This document shows positions 53,571 through 63,670 of a DNA stretch of 64,000 nt, one piece after another. The stretch is taken from the NCBI RefSeq assembly GCF_019393635.1, contig NC_057863.1:644029306-644093305 (forward strand). The letters run 5' to 3'. The notes under the pieces were generated by a model that did no database searches, was not told the origin of the DNA, and saw nothing but the letters and a program-made list of their open reading frames with translations. The number at the start of each line of letters is the position of its first letter. Position 1 is the stretch's first letter. The stretch is from Dromiciops gliroides (lineage: Eukaryota > Chordata > Mammalia > Microbiotheria > Microbiotheriidae). The position numbers and the translations under genes are program-made.

Positions 53571-54475
53571 AACCATACTGGAGAGCAATTTGTAACTATG
53601 CCCAAAGGGCAACCAAATTGTGCATACCCCTTGATCCAGCAATATCACTAGTCTGCCTGTATCTCAAAGAGATCATAAAAAAGGGAAAAGGATCTACATG
53701 TAAAAAAATATTTATAGCAATTCTTTTTGTGGTAGCAAAAAATTGGAAATTATGGGAATGCCCATCAATTGGGGAATGGCTAAACAAGCTGATATATGAA
53801 TGTAATGGAATGATATTGTTCAAAAGAAATGATGAAAAAACAACAACAACAACAAAGGGGGCAGCTAGGTGGCGCAGTGGATAAAGCAGCAGCCTTGGAT
53901 TCAGGAGGACCTGAGTTCAAATGTGACCTCAGACACTTGACACTTACTAGTTGTGTGACCCTGGGCAAGTCACTTAACCCTCATTGCCCCACAAAAAACA
54001 ACAACAACAACAACAAAAGAAATGATGAACAGGTGGATTTCAGAAAAACCTAGGAAGAATTATATGAACTGATGCAAAGTGAAATAAGCAGAACCAAGAA
54101 AACATTGTACACGGTAACAGCAACATTGTGTGATGATCAGCTATGAATTACTTAGTTCTTCTTAGCAACACAATAATCCAAGACAGTTACAAAGGACTCA
54201 TGATGAAAAATGCTGTTCACATTCAGAGAAAGAACTGATGGACTCTGAATGCAGATGGAAGCATACTATTTTCACTTTCTTGATTTTTTTTTTGGTGTTT
54301 TTTTCCCTTTCATTGTTTCTTCTTTCACAACTGTGACCAACATGGAAATATGTTTTACATGATTGTACATATATACTCTATATCAAATTGCTTACCATTT
54401 TGGGAAGAGGGGAGATAGGGAAAGACATTTGGAACTCAAAATTTTGTAAAAATGAATGCTAAAAATTGTCTTTAC
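53570..54475 (+). mobile_element. L1 LINE 3' end
   Basis: ORF2 terminal text (CCCATCAATTGGGGAATGGC, ATGAACTGATGCAAAGTG), then 3' UTR (GAGAAAGAACTGATGGACTC, ACATGATTGTACATATATAC, TTTGGAACTCAAAATTTTG). Interrupted by a SINE at 53857. Confidence 0.85.
53835..54012 (+). mobile_element. short SINE with CAA repeats on both sides
   Basis: TSD CAAAAGAAATGATGA at 53820-53834 and 54013-54027. The head starts at 53857; about 22 bp of AACAACAAC lies between the left TSD and the head, mirrored by an AAC-rich tail on the right. Confidence 0.94.
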
Positions 54476-54479
54476 ATAT

Positions 54480-55090
54480 TGTCAGTTTTTGTTTTTATGC
54501 CTGTCTCCTACAGAAAAAAAAACATCAGAGAAAATATTATTTTCATGATGTCTCCTACAGGAAAAATTAGATCAGAGACAGATAGGAAAAACATAGTACC
54601 AATTTATTTGTCCCAAGAACAAGTAAGCATGAATTATGTGGAGAGGCCTTCCAAAGAAGGAACTTGAAGACTCCCTCTTTCTGAGGGTATATAAAGTTTC
54701 TTTGCTCAATGGTTACAGAGGGTTATCAGTTTCATTAGCATGATACAAATCAACCTAAAAGCATATACAATAACAAGAATGGACCTAATGCAAATCCTTT
54801 TAAATACTGATTGATCAATTTGATATGATAAGATTATATGATTCCAAAAAAAAGGGTTTGGCAAGGATGAAGATACCCAGATATTTTTACAAGATAGGGA
54901 CCTGGGAAAGAAGTCAGCAGATTGGGATTTATCTGCTAGCTACCTGGGTTCAGTTTGTAGTTCAAAGGTCATTTTGCTCCTATTAATCCAGGGTTTTCAT
55001 AAAATCCTTTTGGATAATAAGGCAGCTCCATTAAATCCAGGTAGTCCATACATTCATTATAACAATATAATTGGAAAAAATAAAATACTA
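54480..55090. other. AT-rich unassigned stretch
   Basis: An imperfect repeat, TGTCTCCTACAG...AAAA, occurs at 54502 and 54549 (about 47 bp unit). No gene recognised. Confidence 0.4.
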
Positions 55091-55107
55091 TTAAAAATAA
55101 TGTAAGC

Positions 55108-55792
55108 GGGGCAGTTAGGTGGCGCAGTGGATAGAGCACTGGCCCTGGAGTCATAAGGACCTGAATTCAAATCCGACCTCAGACACTTAACACACACTTA
55201 TGTCATGGGGTGCAGAGTCCCTTAGAAGTTCTCTGGGGGCACATTGAGGAATCTTCTCCTTGAGAAACTAAACCAGAGGACAGATATGCCTAGAGAGATA
55301 AGTGGAACCAAATCGAATTGAGCTAATTTTGGGATCTCCACCCTTCATTCTGATCTCCCTTACCCCTAGGGAGATAAATTTGGGTGTAGCCACCCCACAC
55401 CCAATTCCTCTAGTCACTAACAGTGGGGGATGGTCCTCCCTCACTAAAGGAACTTTCCACAGGCAGATGGTCCACCCCCATCAGCCCCCTATAAAAGTAC
55501 CTGTCCGTCTCCTGCTCAAGGAGATTGGTACCTCAAAGCCACGTGCTTTGTTCCATACCTATCTCCCCATGAGAAGTCCAAGGATTTCTTTCCTTCCCTT
55601 CCCTTGCCCCTAAATAAACTACCATCTTATTCTAACTGCTTTTGTGTGCAAGAGGGTATAATTCTTTAAAGAGGAATTCCTAAGAACCTCTACCCCTAAC
55701 CCAACCTGTACCCCATTTCCTCCATAACACTGACTAGCTGTGTGACCCTGGGCAAGTCACTTTAACCCCAATTGCCTCACCAAAAAAAAAAA
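55108..55792 (+). mobile_element. short SINE split by a solo LTR
   Basis: SINE pieces 55108-55200 and 55734-55792. SINE TSD AATAATGTAAGC at 55096-55107 and 55793-55804. Confidence 0.94.
55201..55729 (+). mobile_element. solo LTR, 529 bp
   Basis: Starts TGTCATGGGG, ends CTCCATAACA. TATAAAA at 55490, AATAAA at 55612-55617. TSD CTTA / CTGA (one change). It entered a SINE 4 bp before the position used by the LTR at 11675. Confidence 0.9.
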
Positions 55793-55804
55793 AATAATGT
55801 AAGC

Positions 55805-56055
55805 TCCTTAAGGGCACCAACTATCTTCTTCTTTTTTTGTTTTTTGTTGGGGCAGTGATGATTAAGTGACTTGCCCAGGGTCACACAGCTAGTAAGTGTC
55901 AAGTGTCTGAGGTCGGATTTGAACTGAGGTCCTCCTGAATCCAGGGCTGGTGCTTTATCCACCGTGCCACCTAACTGCCCCCATCTTCTTTTTTTTTTAA
56001 TGGTATTTGTATTCCCAACTGTAAGCCTAGCACACATTAATCAATTAATAAATGC
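55805..56055 (+). repeat. L2 3' end interrupted by a SINE
   Basis: CTCCTTAAGGGCACCAACTATC before and TAAGCCTAGCACACATTAATC after the SINE. Confidence 0.5.
55832..55981 (-). mobile_element. short SINE
   Basis: Full-length; TTG/T tail. ATCTTCTT flanks both sides. Confidence 0.94.
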
Positions 56056-56059
56056 TGTG

Positions 56060-56535
56060 TAGAACTCTGAGTCTAGTTCACAAAGAGGAATCAACAAGAA
56101 TCACAGGGAATTCCTCATGGGGATATGGATAATATTTGGTAAATAACTTTATTCTGTTGAATTTATTCACATATTGAGTAGGGGGTACAAGAAGGCTTGC
56201 TGACATACAAAGAAGGTAAGAAGTCCCCCCAAAGGGTAAGCAGTCCCAATGTAAAGAACCCTCTGCATTCCAAAGTAGCAAAGCCTTCCCTTCCATCTTT
56301 TTCCTCATACCATCTTCAGAGTCTGCTGCAGGCCAAAGAGCCTGTATGAATCTCTCCACTCTAGAGTGAGAAAAGGGACTTGGTCTAAACTCTATAGTCC
56401 TGAAGCTTCTCTGACAGAGGTCAGCCCAGATTATTTGGATACCTCCATTGACAGGGAGCTCACTAATCAAGAGGGCAGAGTGTCCCAGGATTAGCTAGCT
56501 CTGTTTATTCATTCTCTTTTACATGATGCTAAGGA
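56060..56535. other. unassigned stretch
   Basis: Contains a 130-codon minus-strand frame (56470-56078) without recognisable domains. No repeat recognised. Confidence 0.4.
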
Positions 56536-56539
56536 TAAA

Positions 56540-57323
56540 TGTAATGGGGGAATGGGGTATGGGTTGGGATAGGGGTTGGGGTTCTTAGGAATTCCTCTTT
56601 AAAGAATTACACCGGGGGGGGGGGGTGGTGGCTAGGCAGAGCAGTGGATAAAGCACAGGCCCTGGATTCAGGAGTACCTGAATTCAAATCCGGCCTCAGA
56701 CACTTGACACTTACTAGCTGTGTGACCCTGGGCAAGTCACTTAACCCCCATTGCCCTGCAAAAAAAAAAAAAAAGAAAAGAATTACACCCTCTTGCACAC
56801 AAAAAGTAGTTAGAATAAGGTGGTAGTTTATTTAGGAGCGAAGGAAGGGAAGGGTGGGGGGAGAGAAACCATGACAAAAATCCTTGGATTTCTCATGGGG
56901 AGATAGGCGCAAAGCACATGGCTCAGAGGTACCAAATCTCCTGGAGCAGGAGACTGGAAGGTACTTTTATAGAAGACTGATGGGGGGAGGGGTCACAATT
57001 TGACTGTGGAAAGTTCCTTTAGTGAGGGAGGACCATCCCCCACTGGTGGTAGCTGGGGGAATTGGGTGAGGAGTGGAGGACCATCCCCCACTGGTAGTGA
57101 CTAGAGGAATTGGGTAAGAGGTGGCTATGGATCCCTCTTCAGGGCACAAAGGCCGCAGCCACACCCCAATTTATCTCCCCAGGGTAAGGGAGACCAGAAT
57201 GAAGGATAGGAATCCGAAGCTCAGTCCGATTTGGTTCCGCTTATGTGTTATCTGTCCTCTGGTTTAGTTTCTCAAGGAGAAGATTCCTCAGTGTGCCCCA
57301 GAGAAATTCTGCACCCCATGACA
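56540..57323 (-). mobile_element. solo LTR, same family as 55201-55729, with a SINE inside
   Basis: On the minus strand starts TGTCATGGGGTGCAGA and ends CCCCCATTACA. TSD TAAA at 56536-56539 and 57324-57327. AATAAA at 56829-56834 on the minus strand. A 48 bp tandem duplication (57030-57077, 57078-57125) lies in the U3, absent from the plus-strand copy. About 620 bp without the SINE. Confidence 0.88.
56614..56776 (+). mobile_element. short SINE inside the solo LTR
   Basis: Full-length, G13 leader, A16 tail. TSD AAAGAATTACACC at 56601-56613 and 56777-56789. Confidence 0.96.
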
Positions 57324-57359
57324 TAAAGGTATCATGGAGTGGTAGATAGGGCCAACCTC

Positions 57360-57670
57360 ATAGTCACATAGTCACACTCAAGTCCCTCCCTTGGCACAAA
57401 TGACTCTGTGACCTTGGATGAGTCACTTGCACTCCCACTTTATGGATTAAATCACAGGCTCAGAGAAAACATTGAGTTAAGGAGAAAGGGGACAAGCATT
57501 TATTAAGCTCCTACTCTGTATGATCTCATCTGATCTTCTCACAACCCTAGGAGGTGGACGCTATTTTTATCCCCATTTTTACCAATGAGGAAACCAAGGC
57601 AGACAAGGTTCAATGACTAGTCCAGGGTCACACAGCTGGGAAGCGTCTTGGGCTGTCTCTAGGCGTTAAA
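57360..57670. repeat. MIR and old LINE-type fragments
   Basis: TGACTCTGTGACCTTGGATG, TTTATTAAGCTCCTACTC and AGTCCAGGGTCACACAGC. Confidence 0.5.
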
Positions 57671-57754
57671 ATCTGCCTCTCTAGTTTCCCTCCCAACCGT
57701 TCCAAATTCTGTTCTCCTAGGCAACCTTCAGAGGCTCATGAATAGAGAACCTGA

Positions 57755-57880
57755 AGGGATTCTGGAAGTCATCTTTCATTTTATACATGATGAAAGAGAG
57801 TCCCTGGAAAGTTAAAAGACTTGCCCAAGGTCACATAGGCTGTACTCATCAGAGAAGGGATTTGAACCCAAGATCCCTGA
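57755..57880 (-). repeat. MIR fragment
   Basis: GACTTGCCCAAGGTCACATAGG and GGGATTTGAACCCAAGATCC. Confidence 0.6.
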
Positions 57881-57974
57881 CTACATGACTTGTCCTCCAC
57901 CCCCCACTCCCAACCCCAACCCCAAGAGGAAGCTCCCTGGAGAGCTGGTGAAACGAAATCCCCTCTCCTGGCAA

Positions 57975-58080
57975 GCCAGGTAACTTCTTTGGGCCTCAGT
58001 TTACTCATCTGTAAAATGGGAGGATTGGTCGAGATGATCCCTAAAGTCCCTTCCAGCCCCAAAACTCTGAGCTAAGCCTT
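57975..58080 (+). repeat. MIR fragment
   Basis: GGGCCTCAGTTTACTCATCTG and GATGATCCCTAAAGTCCC. Confidence 0.6.
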
Positions 58081-58149
58081 CCCCCAAGGAGCTGCCCCCC
58101 CCCCATTCAAACAGGGCTTCAGATAAGCAGAAGAGGAGAGTACAATTTG

Positions 58150-58565
58150 ATTAGAGGCTGGAGGGGATGGTCACGTCCAGTTCGGAGATTCCTGGAAGCC
58201 AGGGTCCTTTCCATAGCCCTAATCGAGCTGGCGTGGCCGTGTGACTCTGCGCAACCCCCCTTCCTCTCTCGGAGCCTCCGTTTCCCTGTCTGTACGTGTC
58301 CACCCTGGGAGTGGAGTGAGAGTGCCGACCCTCACACCCCGCTACTTTCCAGATGAAATCTACACTGGCAGGCCAGAGGAGAAGGCGGAGGTGGGGAGCG
58401 GGGTGGGGTTCTGGGGCAAACCGAGCCCGGGTCTGCCCACACTAGCCCCAGGCGCCCAGGAAGGTGGGGGCGGGGAAGAGAGCCGAGTCATTTGGAAGAA
58501 TGAGCTTCTTCCCGGAGTGCTCTCCGGGCGCAGTTCCCTCCCCGCCCCCTCAACGTGCTGGCTGC
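58150..58565. promoter_or_regulatory. CpG-rich segment (weak CpG island candidate)
   Basis: By hand about 23 CpGs in about 400 bp at roughly 60% GC, an observed/expected near 0.6, against very few CpGs elsewhere. Part overlaps an old MIR (58230-58320). A 129-codon plus-strand frame spans 58241-58630, but nothing proves it is coded. It may mark a nearby promoter or exon. Confidence 0.4.
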
Positions 58566-58959
58566 TCAACCCAGATCTAACAAAAAAAAAAAAAGTCAGG
58601 AAGGAGGAGAAGGGGGAGGGGAAAGAATAGATGGGGAGGCTGGGAAGAGGGGACTTGTTTTACACTAAGGAGCTGACTGGGTGGGGCAGGGCAGTGTGAG
58701 GCTGGAGCCCAGGCCGCGGTTTCTCTTTCCCAGAGTCATTCTATAAACATTTATTAAGCGCCTACCCTGTGCCAAGCCCTGTGCTAAGCGCCCCCCTCCC
58801 CCAACCCCGCAGCAGCCAAGCAGCTTCTCACGGAGCCCTCATCCGCCTGCAAGGGGACAGTTCCGAGGAAGAGGGTCAACTCCCCATAGCGTGCGGACCT
58901 GGTCATCAGCATGAGGGGGGTCACACTGAGCTCTTAGGGAACATTAGAAACGGTTGTGG

Positions 58960-59102
58960 ATTGGGGCAGCTAGGTGACGCACTGGCCCTGGATTCAGGAG
59001 GACCTGAGTTCAAATCCAGCCTCAGACACTTGACACTAGCTGTGTGACCCTGGGCAAATCCCTTAACCCTCATTGTCCCGTAAAAAAAAAAAAAAAAAAA
59101 AA
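58960..59102 (+). mobile_element. short SINE with internal deletion
   Basis: Head reads GGTGACGCACTGGCCC, with about 20 bp missing. TSD AGAAACGGT(T/C)GTGG at 58946-58959 and 59103-59116; the right copy keeps a CpG the left one lost. Confidence 0.94.
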
Positions 59103-59249
59103 AGAAACGGTCGTGGCCGCCAAGGGGAGGGGGGTCACAGCCTTAGAAAAGGACAAAGGCTTCAGGAGGAGGGGGTGGCTATCACCCCACAGTTGGAGGG
59201 GACATTAAGAAATGACGCAGTTACCAGGGGGAGCATGTCATGCCCCATT

Positions 59250-59480
59250 CCCAAGAGACATTAATAATAATAATTAATAATAGCAGTACTTAAGGTCTGC
59301 AAAGCATTTTTTTTTCAAATATCTCATTTTATCCTCACAACAACTCGGGGAGGTGTTATCACCCCCATTTTACAGATGAGGAAACTGAGGCAGATGAGGT
59401 TAAGTTACTTGCTCAGGGTCAAACAGCTACTAAGTATCTAGTTCCAGCTCTTAATCCACTGTGCTACCTAGCTGAACTCA
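59250..59480 (-). repeat. MIR fragment
   Basis: TTTACAGATGAGGAAACTGAGG, TACTTGCTCAGGGTCAAACAG. A (TAA)n-like start at 59262. Confidence 0.65.
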
Positions 59481-59513
59481 TTAGAAAAAGGTGAGGCTAA
59501 AGGGAGTGGGTAA

Positions 59514-59757
59514 GGCAGTAAGGTGGTACAGTGGATAGAGTACCACTTCCCGAATCAGGAAGACTCCTTTTCCTGAAATCAAATCAGACCTCAGACACTT
59601 TCTAGCTGTGTGACCCTGGGCAAGTCACTTCACCCTATCTGCCTCAGTTTCCTCATCTGTAAAATGAGCTTGAGAAGGAAATGGCAAAGCACTCCAGTAT
59701 CTCTGACAAGAAAACCCCAAATGGGGACAAGACGGAGAAATAACTGCACAACAAAGG
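59514..59757 (+). mobile_element. long SINE
   Basis: GTAAGGTGGTACAGTGGATAG through CTCATCTGTAAAATGAGC to AAATAACTGCACAACAAAG. Confidence 0.88.
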
Positions 59758-59759
59758 GA

Positions 59760-60350
59760 TTGGGGGTGGGGTGGGGGGAGAGGAATGTCACACTAAGGTC
59801 TGAGGGAACATTAGGAAAAGACCTTGACTATGAGGAGAAAAATGTCACACCCCCAATAGAGGTGAGATTTTGGAAAGCTAATGGAACACTCAAATTCATT
59901 TCCACTTAGGACAAGGAAAGATTAGAAACTGGATGCAGGCATCCTGTGGGTACCTGCAGGACTGAGCCCTGGATTTCTGGGGCATTGGCTCTCTCCCCCC
60001 AACACCCATTCCCATTTGTTTGACTAGTCCTGTTGGAAATGGATGAGGCTACCTTTCTTATCTTTTCCCCACCCCAATAATATACCTCCAAATGGTTTTA
60101 GTGACTTTAGGCTGGTCTCTCTCTGTCCCTGGGTTTGTTTCTTCCTTGGTGAATAAGGGATTTGAAGAGGAGCCCTAAACAGGAAGTCAGAATCCCTAGG
60201 TTCTCTTGCCTGCTTTGCTCTAAATCCTATTCTGTAAACCTCAGTTTCTCCATCTGTGTGGACTTTTCCTGACCCTCCCATTTTGTGAACACTGGCTCCC
60301 TCTTGAAGTTACTTTGTAATTACTTATCTGGAAACATGTTATTTTCCACT
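59760..60350. other. unassigned stretch
   Basis: No repeat or coding signal recognised. Confidence 0.4.
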
Positions 60351-60560
60351 GGAGGTAACATTTATATACCACCTCCTGTGTGACAGATTGCTTTTATAAT
60401 CTCATTTGATCTGCCTGGTAGGGAGGGGACATCATTATTCCTATTTTACACTTGAGGTAACTGAGTCTAAGAGAGAGATTGCGATTTGCCCAAGGTCACA
60501 CAGCCAGTAGTATCTGAGGCCAGCATTGAACCGTCTTCCTGACTTCACCTAGTTGCCTCT
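60350..60560 (-). repeat. MIR fragment
   Basis: ATAATCTCATTTGATC, TTTTACACTTGAGGTAACTGAG and GCCCAAGGTCACACAGCCAG. Confidence 0.6.
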
Positions 60561-60569
60561 GAGTAGACT

Positions 60570-60745
60570 CCTTTTTGTATCTGTAACACCTACTCCCCAC
60601 CTGGTAGTAGGCATTCGGAGCTTAATAAATGCTTGTTGAATTAAGAATGAGTTTTCATTTTCTTCATGACAAGATAGGAGTGGTTAGTCAATCAACAAGC
60701 ATTTATTAAGTACCTACTATGTAACAGGCACTGTGCTGTGGTGTG
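60570..60745 (+). repeat. L2 3' end followed by old LINE-type fragment
   Basis: TAGTAGGCATTCGGAGCTTAATAAATGC, then AACAAGCATTTATTAAGTACC. Confidence 0.6.
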
Positions 60746-61066
60746 AATACCAATGGTGGTGAGGGACCAGAAAGGGACTTGGGCAGCACTGTCCAAGCAG
60801 AAAGAACCTACCACTGGCTAGACACAAGCTGTGTGACTGTGAGCAAAGCTCTCTCCCTCTGTGTCAAGTGGAATAATGCTGCCTGCCCCACCTATGGGGT
60901 TGTTGTAGTGTAGCAGAGAGAGTGCTGGGCTCTGACACTTCCTAGCTGGGTGACTCTGCACTTCCCACTGTAAAGGGGAGGTAATATTTCTCTTGGGGTT
61001 ATTGTGAAGAAATAGATCTGCAAGCCTTGGGGTTCTAGAGTAATGTGGATTAAAAACAAATTAAGA

Positions 61067-61216
61067 GGGGCCGCTAGGTGGCGCAGTGGATAGAGCACCT
61101 GACCTGGATTCAGAAGGTCCTGAGTTCAAGTTTGACCTCAGACACTTGACACTTACTAGCTGTGTGACCCTAGGCAAGTCACTTAACCCCAGTTGCCTCA
61201 CCAAAAAAAAAAAAAG
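61067..61216 (+). mobile_element. short SINE
   Basis: Full-length. Flanks AAATTAAGAG and AAGTTAAGGC. Confidence 0.94.
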
Positions 61217-61559
61217 TTAAGGCACTCTAGAAAGGGGGTTTGTTATTCACTCCCTTGGGGTGCACTGGGGTCTTCCTGTCAAGAATGCAGATTTCTTTGG
61301 CACGTCCATAAAATGGGTCTTGCAGCATCTGGAGGAGAGTTGGCAGGGCCCTCTGGGGCAGAGCCAAGGCAGTCCCAAGTCGTCAGGCCAGGGAGCCAGC
61401 ACATCTGGCTCACGAGTGGGCATTTTAGGGATGCCAAAATATTTTGTAAGTTGCCATGGGGTAAACAAGCATCAACCTCAGTCAAGCGCTGGGGAGGGCT
61501 CTGCCGGCCAGCACGGCCTCACGGATCGGGAGCCCAGAGGGATCTCTGTGGCCAACTAC

Positions 61560-61665
61560 TCCATCCCACCCCTCATTTTACAGATAAGGAAACTGAGGCC
61601 CTGTGAGGCTCAGTGCCTCACCCAAGGAGTAAGAGGCAGGGCTGTGGCTTGAACTCTGGGTCCTC
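61560..61665 (-). repeat. MIR fragment
   Basis: TTTTACAGATAAGGAAACTGAGG and GTGCCTCACCCAAGGAG. Confidence 0.6.
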
Positions 61666-61671
61666 CAGACT

Positions 61672-61864
61672 AGGGCTTCTTAAACTTTTTCCATTCAAGA
61701 CCCCTTTTCACCCAAGAAATTCTTACACATCCCCAGGTATATATAGGTATATAAAGTAGGCATACATAACCTTTTACTGTTGCCAAATTTTTCATGACCC
61801 CCCCCCCCACATTCAGTTATGTGACCCCGTGTGGGGTCTTGACCCACAGTTGAAGAGAGTAGGC
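61672..61864. mobile_element. non-autonomous hAT-type DNA transposon
   Basis: Starts AGGGCTTCTTAAACTTTTTCC and ends GACCCACAGTTGAAGAG, giving imperfect terminal inverted repeats. Flanked by 8 bp TCCAGACT / TCTAGACT, the TSD length of hAT elements. Internal TATATAGGTATATAAAGTAGGC. No transposase. Confidence 0.75.
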
Positions 61865-62099
61865 TCTAGACTCTGGATCCAGGCTTTTGCCCACTGTCCC
61901 ACACTTGACAGGACAGGAAAGAGGGGGGATTCTTCCCTCCTCTCCCTATACAGTATCTCCCACAAACACGCAGGGTACCCGCTGTAATGGCAACTGGCAT
62001 GTAAAGTCCATTGTAGAGTTTCTAAGACTCTTTCCAACGCTCTCATTTAATCCGTACAATAACTGAAGTTGGGAGTAAAGGTGTTTATACCCATTTTTC

Positions 62100-62234
62100 T
62101 TTTGGGGTGGGGCAATGAGGGTTAAGTGACTTGCCAAGGGTCACACAGCTAGTAAGTGTCTAGTGTCTGATTTGAACTCAGGTCCTCCTGAATCCAGGGT
62201 CGGTGCTTTATCCACTGCGCCACCTAGCTGCCCC
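62100..62234 (-). mobile_element. short SINE
   Basis: Full-length except for a lost GAGGCCGGAT block. TSD TATACCCATTTTTC at 62086-62099 and 62235-62248. Inserted in an old MIR. Confidence 0.96.
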
Positions 62235-62334
62235 TATACCCATTTTTCAGATGAGAAAAGTGAGGTTGAGTGACCAGCCCAGGGACAGTGGGGACTAAAC
62301 CTCAGAGGGGAGTGCTCCTGATTACAGCTGGAAC

Positions 62335-62535
62335 ACCAGCCTTGGACTTAGGAGGCTCCAGGCTTCCACTCGGCCTCAGACACTAGCTGTGTGACCCTGG
62401 GAATGCCAATTAACTTCAGCCTCAGTTTCTTCCTTTGTAAAACAGGGATCATGCTAGCACCTACCCCCAGGGTTGTTGTGAAGCCCAAATGATAGAATGC
62501 ATTATGTAAAGTCCTCCTTAAGCCACAATCTGTCA
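62335..62535 (+). repeat. near full-length MIR
   Basis: CCTTGGACTTAGGAGGCTCC, CTAGCTGTGTGACCCTGGG, CCTCAGTTTCTTCCTTTG and GGGTTGTTGTGAAGCCC in order. Confidence 0.75.
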
Positions 62536-62549
62536 TTTAGAAGGTGACA

Positions 62550-62715
62550 GACCTGGACCCACAAGGGACCTCTGAGCCCATTTAGTTCATTTTGCAGTAA
62601 GGAAACTGAGACAGGGAGGGATATTGATTTGGTCCAGGCCATAGAGGCGGTAAGCCTTGGTGGACAGATCTGAATCCAGGTCCTTTATCTCTAAGGCTGC
62701 CACTCTAAACACTGC
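62550..62715 (-). repeat. MIR fragment
   Basis: TTTTGCAGTAAGGAAACTGAG and CCACTCTAAACACTGC. Confidence 0.55.
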
Positions 62716-62745
62716 ACCCCCTCTTCCAAACCACTGACTCAAACT

Positions 62746-62888
62746 TTTTTTTTTGTGAGGCAAGTGGGGTTAAGTGACTTGCCCAGGGTCACACAGCTAG
62801 TAAGTGTTAAGTGTCTGAGGTCGGATTTGAACTCAGGTACTCCTAAATCCAGGGCCGGTGTTCTTCCCACTGCACCATCTAGCTGCCC
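62746..62888 (-). mobile_element. short SINE
   Basis: Full-length. TSD CTGACTCAAACT at 62734-62745 and 62889-62900. Confidence 0.96.
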
Positions 62889-63259
62889 CTGACTCAAACT
62901 CTTAAGGATATCCAAGCTCTCCAAGGCAAACTGGGGCTAACAAAATTCACAATGCCTACATGGAAGGGGTCAAAGGACTAATGTGATTTAGGATTGAGAG
63001 AGATGGGAGAGACCTTATCTCATCCAATTGGTTTTTTTCAGATAAGGAAACTGAGTCCGAATGAGGGCAAAGGTCCTTACCTAGGTCCCATAGGGGAGTC
63101 TCCCTCTGTAAATCTGCAGAGGATTTCTTCCCAGGATCCTCTGACCAGACTAGGGGAGGGGGGGTGCGGGGGGGGGGGGGATAAAGAGCAGGGTAGGGAT
63201 TTGATCCCTTTTTGGAAGCTCTTTGGAACTCTTTCCTAGGAGGTACAGGGGAGAGTGCC

Positions 63260-63445
63260 TAGGCTTTCCAGGGAGCAAGACCCAAGTTCAAATTCAGCCT
63301 CAGACCCTCTCTAGCTTTGGTGACCCTGGGGCAAGTCATTTAATCTTTCTCAGCCTCAGGTTTCCTCATCTGTTAAATGGAATGCTAATGGCACCTCCCT
63401 CCCAGGGTTATGCTGAGGCTTAAATTGGGTATATGTACATTAGGT
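63260..63445 (+). repeat. near full-length MIR
   Basis: CAAGTTCAAATTCAGCCTC, GTGACCCTGGGGCAAGTC, CTCATCTGTTAAATGG and CCAGGGTTATGCTGAGG in order. Confidence 0.75.
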
Positions 63446-63589
63446 ACATCTGTACCTAAAGATTGGTCCCAGGGCCAACTCCTATTTGGGGCCTTCCGGG
63501 GGATTTTCTGCCCCTTTCCTTTCCTCCTCAATATATATATATATACTTCGTATATATTTACTGAGAGATGTCCATGGGCCTCCTCTGAT

Positions 63590-63670
63590 AGAAGGAGGGC
63601 AGGGACTGTTTGACACCCTTAAACAGTGCCTGGCATGTAATACAGAGGGGTTTGATTGCTCAGTGAATAT
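63590..63670 (+). repeat. L2 LINE 3' end
   Basis: GGAGGGCAGGGACTGTTTGAC, AGTGCCTGGCATGTAATAC. Confidence 0.55.

Noticed and set aside
55201..57323. The two related LTRs as ends of one provirus
   Set aside because: They are in opposite orientation, each with its own TSD, and nothing retroviral lies between them.
58241..58630. 129-codon ORF in the CpG-rich segment as a gene
   Set aside because: Part of it is an old MIR, it runs into an A12 tract, and there is no domain or splice support.
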